NCBI RefSeq assembly: GCF_050942215.1
Contig: NZ_CP192056.1
Coordinates: 3,348,001-3,412,000, forward strand
Reading direction: 5' to 3'
Length of the DNA: 64,000 bases
From: Sphaerimonospora sp050942215
Lineage (GTDB): Bacteria > Actinomycetota > Actinomycetes > Streptosporangiales > Streptosporangiaceae
How positions within the stretch are numbered: the stretch's first letter is position 1; every line of letters begins with the position of its first letter. The notes under the pieces were generated by a model. It was not told the DNA's origin. It was given only the letters and a program-made list of their open reading frames with translations, and did no database searches. Made by a program: the position numbers and the translations under genes. Positions 51,141 through 60,498 of the stretch are shown one piece after another.

Positions 51141-53177
51141 TCACCGTCCGCACGGCGCCGTCCTCCGGATCACCGCCGCTCCCAGCGGGGGCAGGGTGAC
51201 CTCGGCGACGGCCGGGGCGCCGGTGAGCAGGTCCGTTCCCGGGCCGTCCATCGGGACGACAGCGGCCTGATCGGCGCTGTGGTTGAGGAGGAAGACGTAT
51301 TCATGCCGCTCGTCCTCCCGCACCGCGCATTCGACGAAGGCGGGGACGCCGGGGAAGCGGTTCGCCACGCCGGCGGCCCGCACCTCCCCCAGCAGCACGG
51401 CGTCGAAGGCGGACTGTTCCAGCAGCGTCGCGAGGTAGACGACCCGGCCGGAACCGAAGGCGTTCTCGACGATCGCGGCCCGGCCGGCCAGCAGCCCGTC
51501 GGCATAGGTCGCCTGCGCGGTCCCGGTTTCGAGGTGGATGTCCTCCCGCCACCAGTGGGCGGTGGCCGTACGGCCGTCGGCGAACGCGACGGCGAACTCC
51601 TCCCCCGGACGCGCCGGCCAGTACTCGTCGATCTTCGCGCCGATGAGATGGCGGAACGCGCCGGGGTAGCCGTCGGGGCGGACCCGGTTGCACTCGTCCA
51701 CGACCCCCGAGAAGAACGACATGACGACGGTGCCGCCCGCTCGGGCGAACTCGGTGACGGCGGCCACGCCCGCGTCGTCGACGAGGTAGGCGTTGGGCAC
51801 GATCAGCACCTTGTAGCGCGAGAGGTCGCCGTGGGGCGGCACGACGTCGACGGCGTAGTGGTGCTCCCACAGCGGCGTGTAGTGGCGCATGACGGTGCCG
51901 GGGTAGCTGAAGTCGTTGCGTGGCAGGCCCCACAGTTCCTCCAGCCCCCACCAGCCGTTCCAGTCGAACAGTACGGCGATCTCGGCGCGCGCTGTCGTCC
52001 CCGCCACCGGAGCCAGCCGCCCGGCCTCCCGGCCGAGGCCGGCGACCTCGCGGAACGTACGCGAACCGGGCCCGGAGTGCGGCAGCATCGCCGAGTGGAA
52101 GCGTTCGTGCCCGCCGCGCGAGGCCCGCCACTGGAAGAACATGACGGAGTCTGCGCCGCGTGCCACCGCCTGCAGCGAGCCGAGCCGCATCCGCCCGGGC
52201 TCCTTGACCACGTTGAGCCGCCACTGGCTGACCGCGCCGGCCGCCTGCTCCATCAGCAGCCACGGCCGGCCGCCCTTGAGCGACCGGAACAGGTCGAACT
52301 GGAAGGCCGCCGACACGTGCGAGTCCGGCTCGGCCGGGTCGGGATAGATGTCCAGGGCCACCGCGTCCTCCTCCGGGGCCCATCTCCAGTAGTCGGCGTT
52401 CCGGTAGAAGCGCATGAAGTTGGTCACGACCGGGATGTCGTCCCGGAAGGAACGGACGATGTCGCGTTCCGCGACGAAGCACTCCAGGAGCGCGTCGGAG
52501 GTGAAGCGCTTGAAGTCGAGGATGCGGCTGGGGTTCATCCAGGTGCGCGGCACGCTCGGCACCTCGACCTGGTCCCAGTCCGTGTAGATCTGCCCCCAGA
52601 ACCGGGTGGTCCAGGCGTCGTTGAGCGTGGCGAGATCGCCGTACCTGCGCCGGAGCCAGCGCCGGAAGTTCGCCGAGGCAGCCTCGTTGTAGGCCGTGGG
52701 TCCGTACTCGTTGCCGATGTGCCACATCGCCAGCGCGGGGTGGAAGGAGTAGCGCTCGGCGAGCCTGGTGGTGATGTTCGCCGCGTACTCCCGGTAGATC
52801 GGGGACGAGGGGTCGTAGTGCAGGCGGTTGCCGAAGCCGAACCGCTCGCCGTCGGCCATGACCGGGAAGACCTCGGGATGCAGGTGGGTCAGCCAGGCGG
52901 GCGGCGCCGCGGTGGGGGTGGCCAGGTCGACCGCGATGCCGTTCTCGTGGAGGAGGTCCATGACCTCGTCCATCCAGCCGAAGTCGTACCTGCCGGGCTC
53001 GGGTTCGAGCGAGGCCCACGCGAAGACGCCGAGCGAGACCAGGTTCACCCCCGCCTCGCGCATCAGGCGGACGTCCTCACGCCACACGGCGGGATCCCAC
53101 TGCTCGGGGTTGTAGTCGCCGCCGAAGGCCAGGCCGCCGAGGCGGTCCCTGAATCCGGACATGCGAGGGTCGGACAT
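51141..53177 (-). CDS. GH42 beta-galactosidase-type glycosidase
   Basis: The product has 678 residues from ATG after GGGAGCGATCGA. GH42 features are FGGDYNPEQWDPAVWREDVR, VSLGVFAWASLEPEPG, the acid/base Glu in MWHIGNEYGPTAYNE, DALLECFVAERD, the nucleophile Glu in PWLLMEQAAGAVSQWR, and the trimerisation and C-terminal beta domains. It lacks a signal peptide, so it acts on imported oligosaccharides. It follows GH67 by about 40 bp in the xylan operon; a role in trimming arabinosyl or galactosyl groups from xylo-oligomers is possible. Confidence 0.9.
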   Translation of the reverse strand: MSDPRMSGFRDRLGGLAFGGDYNPEQWDPAVWREDVRLMREAGVNLVSLGVFAWASLEPEPGRYDFGWMDEVMDLLHENGIAVDLATPTAAPPAWLTHLHPEVFPVMADGERFGFGNRLHYDPSSPIYREYAANITTRLAERYSFHPALAMWHIGNEYGPTAYNEAASANFRRWLRRRYGDLATLNDAWTTRFWGQIYTDWDQVEVPSVPRTWMNPSRILDFKRFTSDALLECFVAERDIVRSFRDDIPVVTNFMRFYRNADYWRWAPEEDAVALDIYPDPAEPDSHVSAAFQFDLFRSLKGGRPWLLMEQAAGAVSQWRLNVVKEPGRMRLGSLQAVARGADSVMFFQWRASRGGHERFHSAMLPHSGPGSRTFREVAGLGREAGRLAPVAGTTARAEIAVLFDWNGWWGLEELWGLPRNDFSYPGTVMRHYTPLWEHHYAVDVVPPHGDLSRYKVLIVPNAYLVDDAGVAAVTEFARAGGTVVMSFFSGVVDECNRVRPDGYPGAFRHLIGAKIDEYWPARPGEEFAVAFADGRTATAHWWREDIHLETGTAQATYADGLLAGRAAIVENAFGSGRVVYLATLLEQSAFDAVLLGEVRAAGVANRFPGVPAFVECAVREDERHEYVFLLNHSADQAAVVPMDGPGTDLLTGAPAVAEVTLPPLGAAVIRRTAPCGR

Positions 53178-53219
53178 TCGATCGCTCCCGTGGTTCGACG
53201 AGGTGGGCCCGGCGGGGCC

Positions 53220-55295
53220 TCAGGGAATGCGGCGGCCGCGGGCGTCGGGCACCCCCGACTTGCGGAAGAAGTAGGCGTTGATCTGGTCTCGCCACTCCAG
53301 CGCGCAGCGCAGTTGCTCGTCGAGCAGCCCGGCCACCCGGGCGTGCAGTGCCGGGGGGACCGCGTCGGCCGCGTCGGCCCAGCGCCGCCGGAGCCGCTCC
53401 ACCTGCTCGACACCGGCGAAGTGGCTGTCATAGATGTGCTGGACGACCGTCAGGCCACTGTGCAGCACATGCCCGTACGGGACGTGGTGGAAGAACAGCA
53501 GCAGCTCGTCGGGGCACCGGTCGAGCGACTCGTACACCTCCGCCCACGGCGGCGGGTACTGGCCGGTGAAGCCGGTTCCGGTGGCACGGGTGCGGTCGAC
53601 GCCGACGCCGTCGCGGTCGGCGAAGTGGTAGGTACCCCACGGCGTGTACTCGTAGCCGTCCACGTCGGGGCCGTAGTGGTGCCCCGGGCGGACCATGAAT
53701 CCGACGCCGAGCGGCGCGGTGTACCGCTCATAGGTGCGCCAGGAGTCGTCCATCATCGCGTGCAGGGTGCGCCGCAGCGGCTCGGCCTCCCCGGTCGCCG
53801 TCGGGGCGAAGGTGAGGTCGATCCATTCGTCGAGGATCGCGGCGGGGTCCAGCCCCGGCGCCCAGGCGAGCCGGCCGAAGGCGTACAGGTTGGCCTGCGC
53901 CAGCGGATGGCCGGTCCAGTAGGGGTCGTCGCCGGCGTTGGAGACCCCGACCAGGCCGCCACCGCCGCCGACGACGTCGGCCACGGCGGGCCCGTCCGGC
54001 CCCCACGGCCGGAACCCGAGCACCTCACGCCACATCGGGGCGAGGTAGCACACGTGCCGCTGCTGGCCGGTGTACTCCTGGGTCACCTGCAGCTCCGCCG
54101 CCAGGCGGGTGGCCGGCATGGCCGCGATCACCGGCGACACCGGCTCGCGCACCTGGAAGTCCATCGGCCCGTGCTTCACCTGCAGGATCACGTTGTCGCC
54201 GAACCGGCCGTCGAGCGGGGCGAAGTGGTCGTGCGCCGCGCGGGCCCGGTCGGTCGACCGGTCGCGCCAGTCCTGCCGGTGGTCGTAGACGAAGGCACGC
54301 CAGTGGACGACCCCGCCGTACGGCGCCAGCGCGCCGGCGAGGGCGTTCGCGCCGTCGGCGTGACTGCGTCCGTACGCGAACGGGCCGGGCTGTCCCTCGG
54401 AGTCGGCCTTCACCACGTAGCCGCCGAAATCGGGGATCGTCGCGTAGACCTTCGCCGTGGCCGCCGCCCACCATGCGCGTACGCCCTCGTCGAGCGGGTC
54501 GGCGGTCGGCAGGCCGCCGAGCACGACGGGCGCGGCGAAGTTCACCGACAGGTGGACCCTGATCCCGTACGGCCGCAGCTCGTCCGCGATCGCGGCGACG
54601 TCGCCGAGCCGGTCGGTCAGCAGGTGCGCCTCGGTGGCGTGCACGTTCACGTTGTTGACCGCGACCGCGTTCACCCCGCAGGCGGCCAGCAGCCGCGCGT
54701 AGGCCCGTACCCGGGCCAGGTCGCCGCGCGCCGCGCCGTCCCGCCAGAAGATCGAGCCGCCCGCGTAGCCGCGTTCGACCTGGCCCATCACCGGATGCAC
54801 GTCGACGTTGTCCCAGTGGTCGAGCATGCGCCGGAGCATCGCGGGCCGGTGACGCTCGACCGGGCGGCCGGCGCGGAAGGCCGCCTCGCCGAGCCGTACG
54901 ACCTGGAACAGGCCGTAGAGCAGCCCGGCCGGGTCGTCGGCGAGCGCGACGGTGACGCCGTCGCGGCGGGCGAGCGCGAACCCCTGCTCGCCGATCGTCG
55001 GGTCCGGCAGCCGCCGCAGCTCCGCCAGCACCTCGGCGGCGACGCCCGGCAGCGGCTCCGCCGTGGTGAGCGCGAGCACCAGATCGTACGGCCCGGCGTG
55101 GGCGTGCTGATCGCCGCCGTGCGCGCCGCCGTATCGGGCGCAGGCCCCGGCCACCTCCTCGCGCACGGTCTCGACGAGCGGGCCCTCGCCGCGTACGAGG
55201 ACACGGCGCGAGCCGATCGCCCGGAACGCCTCGGGCGGCAGCCAGGCCTCGTGCACCTCGGTCGTGTCCGCACCGGTCCGATCAGGAATCGTCAC
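53220..55295 (-). CDS. GH67 alpha-glucuronidase
   Basis: The product has 691 residues from GTG at 55295 after GAGGAGCCTC; TTG codons upstream are possible but poorer. GH67 features are MLDHWDNVDVHPVMGQVERG, YGGSIFW-like YAGGSIFWRDG, VNNVNVHATEAHLL, GYVVKADSEGQPGPFAYGRS, QVKHGPMDFQVREPVSP, and FFHHVPYGHVLHSG near the C-terminus. It removes 4-O-methylglucuronic acid from aldouronic acids inside the cell. Repeat copy C lies 22 bp upstream of its start, within the operon. Confidence 0.92.
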   Translation of the reverse strand: MTIPDRTGADTTEVHEAWLPPEAFRAIGSRRVLVRGEGPLVETVREEVAGACARYGGAHGGDQHAHAGPYDLVLALTTAEPLPGVAAEVLAELRRLPDPTIGEQGFALARRDGVTVALADDPAGLLYGLFQVVRLGEAAFRAGRPVERHRPAMLRRMLDHWDNVDVHPVMGQVERGYAGGSIFWRDGAARGDLARVRAYARLLAACGVNAVAVNNVNVHATEAHLLTDRLGDVAAIADELRPYGIRVHLSVNFAAPVVLGGLPTADPLDEGVRAWWAAATAKVYATIPDFGGYVVKADSEGQPGPFAYGRSHADGANALAGALAPYGGVVHWRAFVYDHRQDWRDRSTDRARAAHDHFAPLDGRFGDNVILQVKHGPMDFQVREPVSPVIAAMPATRLAAELQVTQEYTGQQRHVCYLAPMWREVLGFRPWGPDGPAVADVVGGGGGLVGVSNAGDDPYWTGHPLAQANLYAFGRLAWAPGLDPAAILDEWIDLTFAPTATGEAEPLRRTLHAMMDDSWRTYERYTAPLGVGFMVRPGHHYGPDVDGYEYTPWGTYHFADRDGVGVDRTRATGTGFTGQYPPPWAEVYESLDRCPDELLLFFHHVPYGHVLHSGLTVVQHIYDSHFAGVEQVERLRRRWADAADAVPPALHARVAGLLDEQLRCALEWRDQINAYFFRKSGVPDARGRRIP

Positions 55296-55317
55296 GAGGC
55301 TCCTCAACTCCAATCCC

Positions 55318-55562
55318 GTGATCTTGCGAATACTCGCATCTCAAGCCGTGGCCAGGGAGTTTGTGTTCGTGATCTTGCACTTTCTCGCAGACCCACCCCC
55401 TGAACAGCGAAAACACTGTCCGCGATCTTGCACTTCGTGGCACAGTGCAAGATCGGCAATCGCATAGGTGCAGGTCAGGCCGTACGCCTGCGAGAAACTG
55501 CAAGATCACGAAATTGATTTGCGCAGGTCAGGAGGGACGCCTGCGAGAAACTGCAAGATCAC
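55318..55562. repeat. Five-part 53-bp-phased palindromic repeat, copy C
   Basis: Forward units start at 55318 and 55369 (steps 51 and 53 bp), the 35-bp centre is 55422-55456 (GATCTTGCACT...AGTGCAAGATC), and inverted units end at 55509 and 55562 (53-bp steps). The last two units share GTGATCTTGCAGTTTCTCGC exactly. The lengths 51-53-35-53-53 are the same as in copy B. Its final GATCAC gives the TGA stop codon of the YesL-like gene. Confidence 0.95.
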
Positions 55563-56284
55563 GGGGAGGGAGGGGGGTCGGGTGGGGGTGACGGCGCGGG
55601 GGGTCGGATGAATCTCTCGGTGACCTCGGCGACCATCGGGCGGCCGTTCAGCAGCAGCGCCGAGACGAACACCGAGGCCAGCAGCGCCAGCCCGGCCTCG
55701 GTGACGACCAGCGTGACGCCGGCCGCCACGATGACGAGACAGGCGTTGCCCAGTGTGATCCGGGGCGAGCAGAGCAGGAAGTACGCCGCCAGGCGGCCGA
55801 CGTCCCTCGACCGGAACTCGAACAGCGACGTGATCACGAGTGCGTTCGCGCCCCAGAGGGTCGCCGCCAGCGCCAGGATGACCAGCAGGACCGCCCACCA
55901 TCCCGGCACACCGGCGGCGGCGAAGTTCGCGAGCGTCGACCCCAGGAGGGTCAGCCAGGCCAGCAGCGGGATCCAGATCTTCACGACGCCGCGGAAGTTC
56001 ATCCGGTAGCCCCGCCAGAACGCCCTCGCCGGATGGAGATCGGTCAGATCCAGGCGGCGGCGGTGCACCGCGTACAGCGCGGCCGACAGCGCCGGAGCGA
56101 CCGGGAGCAGGCAGAGCGCCGCCAGCGGGACGTTGGCGGCGTCGCGCGCGAGCAGGACGAGCCCGGCCAGGCCGGGCACGGTGGTGGCCAGGAACAGGAT
56201 CTCGACCACCAGCAGGGTGTAGACGAGCGCGGAGGCCCGCGAGAGCGGCCCCTCCCCGAACCGCCCGATCGTCGTCTCGGTCAT
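55559..56284 (-). CDS. YesL-like (DUF624) membrane protein
   Basis: The product has 241 residues from an ATG overlapping the GH39 stop (ATGA). It has about five hydrophobic segments (LVYTLLVVEILFLATTVPGL, AALCLLPVAPALSAALYAV, then a W-rich middle and two C-terminal pairs). DUF624/YesL proteins go with ABC importers for plant oligosaccharides in Bacillus and actinomycetes; their role is unknown. The C-terminal tail is Pro-rich and the stop codon lies within repeat copy C, which suggests the original end was altered by repeat insertion. Confidence 0.8.
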   Translation of the reverse strand: MTETTIGRFGEGPLSRASALVYTLLVVEILFLATTVPGLAGLVLLARDAANVPLAALCLLPVAPALSAALYAVHRRRLDLTDLHPARAFWRGYRMNFRGVVKIWIPLLAWLTLLGSTLANFAAAGVPGWWAVLLVILALAATLWGANALVITSLFEFRSRDVGRLAAYFLLCSPRITLGNACLVIVAAGVTLVVTEAGLALLASVFVSALLLNGRPMVAEVTERFIRPPAPSPPPDPPPSP

Positions 56285-57831
56285 CGGGCGCCTCCCCGGC
56301 CGGGCTCGTCCGTGCCGAGCAGCCGGCGCTCGTCCCACCACGGCGGGGTCTCGTCCACCACCGGTGTGATCTCCAGCAGGGTGACCTCGTGCCGGTCGAG
56401 CGTGACGCGGAGATCGACGTGCCCGTCCTCGACCGGCAGCGCGCGGTGGCTCCGGACCGGCTCAGCCGCCTCACGCAGAGCGTCCAGCTGCCGTGGCCGG
56501 GGGGACGCCGGGCGGCCCATCTCGCACCACGCCCGCCAGGCGTTGCCCTTCTCCTCGCTCACCGACGAGCGCAGCACGAACGCCGAGGCGCCCGAGATCG
56601 GCACCGACAGCCGTACGGCGTGCCCGTCGACCGGCGGCCCTCCGGTGACGTCGACCGGCGCCCAGGCCAGTACGGTGACCCGGCCGGTGCCGCCCGCGGA
56701 GTCCCGGGTGACCAGGTGGTCCCGGCCGCGGGCGAGGATCTCCTCGCCCATCCGGGCCATGAACGCGTACAGATGATAGGCAGGCTTTTTGATCTGCCGG
56801 TGGGTCAGCAGGCCGAAGCCGCCGTGGAACAGCGAGGTCGGCACCCCCGCCTCCTCGAACACGTCGCAGAAGGTCCAGTAGGAGAAGGAGTCGGCCAGGT
56901 CTCCCCCCGCTGCCAGCACCGGGGCGAGGTAGGCGGCGTGGAAGGCCGTGTCGTGAACGGGGTTGTCCGGCCGGTAGGAGGAGTTGAACTCGGTGATGTG
57001 CACGGGCAGATCCGCCAGCGGGCCGCCCCGGAGCTGCCGCCGGGGGGTGGCGAACTGCTCCAGCAGCCGCGAGGCCGGCTCCAGCGTCTGGTGCACGCCG
57101 AACGGCACGTGCTGGGCCGGGCCGGAGGTGTAGGCGTGCCGGCTGACGAAGTCGATCGGCAGAGATCGCTCGGCGACGAACTCGGCGAACCGCACCATCC
57201 ACTCGTCGGCGCCGGGCGAGATGGCCGGGCCGCCGACCTGGAGCCCGGCGTCGACGTCCTTGACGGCGTTCGCCGTCACCTCGTACAGGCGGTGGTAGGC
57301 GTCCCGGTCCGCGTTCAGCCAGAACTGCTCGAGGTTGGGCTCGTTCCACACCTCGATCGGCCAGGTGCGCACCTCCTCCAGGCCGTACCGGTCGATCAGG
57401 TGCGTCACCGTGGCCCGCACCAGCCCGGCCCACTCCCGCCAGGACCGGGGCGGGGTGATGTTGCCGCGCCACCAGAACACGGTCTGCTCGCCGGAGGCGA
57501 GTCCGGAGGGCATGAAGCCCAGCTCGAGGAACGGCTTGATCCCGAGGTCGAGGTAGGCGTCGATCACCTGGTCCACATAGGTGAACGCGTGCCGTACGTG
57601 CCGCTCCTCACGGTACTCGTACGGCCGGTGGACGCCCACCCCGTCGCTCAGCAGCCCGTGTCCCCGGATGTGCCGGAAGCCGATCTCCCGCTGGACCAGC
57701 GCCAGCGACTCCTGGTAGTCCCGGCGCAGCGCCAGATCGAAGCGACCGGTGCCGACGCAGAACCGCCAGGCGTCCGGCAGCCGGCCCGGGGTCTCATGAA
57801 AGGGCACATCGGGAACGGAGTCGCGCGTCAT
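56281..57831 (-). CDS. GH39 beta-xylosidase-type glycosidase
   Basis: The product has 516 residues from ATG after GAAGGACG. GH39 features are WRFCVGTGRFDLALRRDYQE, FRHIRGHGLLSDG, the acid/base Glu in WPIEVWNEPNLEQFW, VGGPAISPGADEW, the nucleophile Glu in LPVHITEFNSSYRPDNPVHD, and SYWTFCDVFEEAGVPTSLFHGGFG. It releases xylose from short xylo-oligosaccharides in the cytoplasm. It follows the sugar-binding lipoprotein gene, with a hairpin between them. Confidence 0.9.
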   Translation of the reverse strand: MTRDSVPDVPFHETPGRLPDAWRFCVGTGRFDLALRRDYQESLALVQREIGFRHIRGHGLLSDGVGVHRPYEYREERHVRHAFTYVDQVIDAYLDLGIKPFLELGFMPSGLASGEQTVFWWRGNITPPRSWREWAGLVRATVTHLIDRYGLEEVRTWPIEVWNEPNLEQFWLNADRDAYHRLYEVTANAVKDVDAGLQVGGPAISPGADEWMVRFAEFVAERSLPIDFVSRHAYTSGPAQHVPFGVHQTLEPASRLLEQFATPRRQLRGGPLADLPVHITEFNSSYRPDNPVHDTAFHAAYLAPVLAAGGDLADSFSYWTFCDVFEEAGVPTSLFHGGFGLLTHRQIKKPAYHLYAFMARMGEEILARGRDHLVTRDSAGGTGRVTVLAWAPVDVTGGPPVDGHAVRLSVPISGASAFVLRSSVSEEKGNAWRAWCEMGRPASPRPRQLDALREAAEPVRSHRALPVEDGHVDLRVTLDRHEVTLLEITPVVDETPPWWDERRLLGTDEPGRGGAR

Positions 57832-57862
57832 CGTCCTTCACCCGTCATCGTCGGTGATGCAC

Positions 57863-57893
57863 GGGCCGGCCGCGGGACAGGCGTGGCCGGCCC
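57863..57893 (-). terminator. Hairpin between binding-protein and GH39 genes
   Basis: A 9-bp perfect stem GGGCCGGCC/GGCCGGCCC with a 13-nt loop lies seven bases past the binding-protein stop. In operons of this type such a hairpin often lowers downstream expression or protects the upstream mRNA, keeping the binding protein in excess. Confidence 0.55.
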
Positions 57894-57900
57894 GGGCCGA

Positions 57901-59571
57901 TCAGCCGTGCTCCTTCGTGTACCGATCGTGGGCGGTGTTCATCAGGTTGATGTAGGCCGACATGTTCTTCGCCTCGAGCTCCTGGACGTAGGCGTCCCAC
58001 TCGTCGAAGCTCCGCTTGCCCAGGATGAACTTGAGCGTGTTCTGGGTGGCGTGGTCCTTCAGCGGGGTCTCCCACAGCGAGGCCTGCTCGCGCTCCTCGT
58101 CGGTGAGCGGGCGCGGCGGCGCGGGCGGCAGCGCCTCCCTGGCGTTCATCACCTTCTGGAACTCGATCTCCTCCTCGGAGAACGTCGACTGGAGCAGCTC
58201 GGTGGTCCCGCCGTAGGCGAACACGCCGTTGGAGAAGCCGAAGTCCTTCTGCAGATGCTTGGACGCGTCGGGGTTGAGCCCGACGAAGTCGACGTCCTCG
58301 GCCAGCTGGTACTTGCCGGAGGCGTCCTTGGTGAAGGTGGTCCCCTCGATGCCCCACTTGGCGAACACCTGGCCCTCGTCGGAGTACCAGAGCCAGTCGA
58401 TGAACTGCATCATCGCGACGAAGTTCTTGCTGTCCCGGGCCTTCTTGGAGATCATGATGCCGTTCTCCAGCCGGGTGGTGGTGGCGTCGGCCTTGACCGG
58501 CCCGAGCGGCCCGACGGGCACCGGGATCTTGATCAGCTTCGCCTTCGGGTTCGCCTTCTTCAGCGGCGGGCGGTACTCGTTGACCAGCGTCTGCGCGTTC
58601 GTGCTGATCACGAACGACTTACCGGACACCAGCTTCTGGATCGCCTGGTCGTCCTGCTGGGTGAAGCTCTCCGGGTCCATCAGCTTCTCCTCCACGAGCG
58701 TGTGGAGGAACTGCAGCATCTGCTTGTACTGCTCCATCGCGCCGGTGTAGGCGAACTTCTGCGCGGTGTGATCCCACGTCACGCCGTTCAGGTAGCCCCA
58801 GCCGCCGTGGGCGCCGTACGCGAGGCCGAGGATCTGGTTCAGCAGGGCGCCGCCCGGCGTGGGGATGCTCCACCGGTCGGAGAAGGGATAGGAGTCGGGG
58901 TACTTCTCCTTCATCGCCTTCAGCACGCTGTGCAGGTCGTCCAGGGTCTGCGGGATCTCCAGCCCGAGCTCGTCGAGGACGTCGGCGCGGATCGCCAGGG
59001 AGTAGTCGACCCAGTAGTCCTCGTGCAGACCGGGGAGCAGATAGAACTGTCCGTCGGCCTGCCGGAGGGTGTCCAGGTCGGGCTCCAGGTTCCACTTGGC
59101 GATCTTGTCCTTGAAGTTCGGCATCAGATCGATGTAGTCGCTGACCGGCAGGATGGCGCCGGAGGCGACGAACGGGGTCTCCTGGCCGGGGTAGGTCTTC
59201 GGGATGATCACCGGGGCGTCGCCCGCGCCGATCAGCAGGCTGCGCTTGTTCTCGTAGTCGCTCAGTGGCACCACGTTCGGCTCCAGCGTCACGTTGGTCC
59301 GCTTGGTGAGCTCCGACCAGAACAGCCAGTCCTTCTTGAGCGGGTAGAACGGGTGGTTGTTGTAGAGGATGCCGAACGTCAGCGGCGCGGCGGCGGTGAA
59401 CTGCTTGCCGGCGGCGTAGTCGGGCATCGCGCCGTCCCGGTTCGCCGCGAAGTCGTCGCTCTTCCCGGCTTCGCCGGAGTCGCCGGAGCCGCCGTCGGTG
59501 GTGCTGCAGGCGGCGAGGGCGAGAAACGCTCCCATGGCGACCATCGCCTGGCGCCGGTTCATCTCATACAT
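57901..59571 (-). CDS. Sugar ABC transporter, LplA-type lipoprotein binding protein
   Basis: The product has 556 residues, long for a sugar-binding protein and typical of the LplA/aldouronate type. The lipobox is LALAACST. Features are FGILYNNHPFYPLKKDWLFW, VIIPKTYPGQE, LPGLHEDYWVDYSLAIRADVLDELGLE, MISKKARDSKNFVAMMQFIDWLWYSDEGQ. It would bind aldouronic acids or xylo-oligosaccharides outside the membrane and pass them to the two permeases. No ATPase gene is in the operon, so a shared MsiK-type ATPase is likely. Confidence 0.9.
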   Translation of the reverse strand: MYEMNRRQAMVAMGAFLALAACSTTDGGSGDSGEAGKSDDFAANRDGAMPDYAAGKQFTAAAPLTFGILYNNHPFYPLKKDWLFWSELTKRTNVTLEPNVVPLSDYENKRSLLIGAGDAPVIIPKTYPGQETPFVASGAILPVSDYIDLMPNFKDKIAKWNLEPDLDTLRQADGQFYLLPGLHEDYWVDYSLAIRADVLDELGLEIPQTLDDLHSVLKAMKEKYPDSYPFSDRWSIPTPGGALLNQILGLAYGAHGGWGYLNGVTWDHTAQKFAYTGAMEQYKQMLQFLHTLVEEKLMDPESFTQQDDQAIQKLVSGKSFVISTNAQTLVNEYRPPLKKANPKAKLIKIPVPVGPLGPVKADATTTRLENGIMISKKARDSKNFVAMMQFIDWLWYSDEGQVFAKWGIEGTTFTKDASGKYQLAEDVDFVGLNPDASKHLQKDFGFSNGVFAYGGTTELLQSTFSEEEIEFQKVMNAREALPPAPPRPLTDEEREQASLWETPLKDHATQNTLKFILGKRSFDEWDAYVQELEAKNMSAYINLMNTAHDRYTKEHG

Positions 59572-59625
59572 GAAGGGGGGTCCTTTCCCTGGAAATGGCT
59601 GGGTCGCGAACGGGTCAGGCGGGGG

Positions 59626-60498
59626 CTATCCCTTGACCGCGCCGAGCATGACGCCCTTGACGAAGTACCGCTGGACGAAGGGGTAGACCACCAGGATCGG
59701 GATGACGGTGAGCACCATCGTCACGGACTTGATGTTGGTGGCCACGGTCAGGTCGGTGGCGTCGGCGCCGACGGACGTCCCCGTGGTCGCCCCGGCGATG
59801 AGGTTGCGCAGGTAGACGGTGACCGGGAAGAGGTCGGACTGGCTCATGTAGAGGAACGCGGCGAACCACGAGTTCCAGAACGACACCGCGTAGAACAGCA
59901 CCATCGTCGCGAGGACCGCCTTCGACAGCGGCAGCACGATGCGGAGCAGGATGCCGTAGGTGTTCATCCCGTCGATCGCGGCGGCCTCCTCCAGATCGGT
60001 CGGCATGCCCTCGAAGAACGCCTTCATCACCAGGAGGTTGAACACGCTGATCGCGTTCGGCAGCACGATGGACCAGATGCTGTCGGTGAAGCCGAGGCTG
60101 GAGATCAGGATGTAGTTGGGGATGAGGCCGCCGGAGAAGAACATGGTGAAGACCGCGATCCCGATCAGGATCTTGCGGCCCTTCAGGTGACTCTTCGACA
60201 GGACGTACGCGTAGCACGTGGTCATGAACATCGCGATGGCCGTCGCGACGACCGTGTACACCACGGTGTTGCGGTAGTTCGTCCAGAAGGTCGGGTCGGA
60301 GGCGACGAACTCGTACGTCCGGAAGGTGAACCCGACGGGGAAGAGGTTGACCTTGCCGGCGCGGATGGCGAACTCGTCGCTGAACGACCGCGCGACGATG
60401 TTGACGAACGGATACAGGGTGACCAGCAGGACGCCGGTCAGGACGATCGTGTTGATCACCCGGAAGAGCTGGTAGCCCCGGGTCCTGTCGACGGTCAC
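59626..60498 (-). CDS. Sugar ABC transporter permease (LplC/YtcP type)
   Basis: The product has 290 residues from a GTG overlapping the preceding permease stop (GTGA). Six membrane segments are visible, with the ABC permease contact loop EAAAIDGMNTYGILLRIVLPLSK. The start NTIVLTGVLLVTLYPFVNIVARSFS and the end YFVKGVMLGAVKG are typical of LplC/YtcP permeases. It pairs with the next permease for import of xylan fragments. Confidence 0.92.
   Translation of the reverse strand: MTVDRTRGYQLFRVINTIVLTGVLLVTLYPFVNIVARSFSDEFAIRAGKVNLFPVGFTFRTYEFVASDPTFWTNYRNTVVYTVVATAIAMFMTTCYAYVLSKSHLKGRKILIGIAVFTMFFSGGLIPNYILISSLGFTDSIWSIVLPNAISVFNLLVMKAFFEGMPTDLEEAAAIDGMNTYGILLRIVLPLSKAVLATMVLFYAVSFWNSWFAAFLYMSQSDLFPVTVYLRNLIAGATTGTSVGADATDLTVATNIKSVTMVLTVIPILVVYPFVQRYFVKGVMLGAVKG

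Noticed and set aside
51279..55403. 1374-codon plus-strand ORF
   Set aside because: It is antisense to GH42 and GH67 and has no recognisable domain; long open antisense frames are normal at this GC content.
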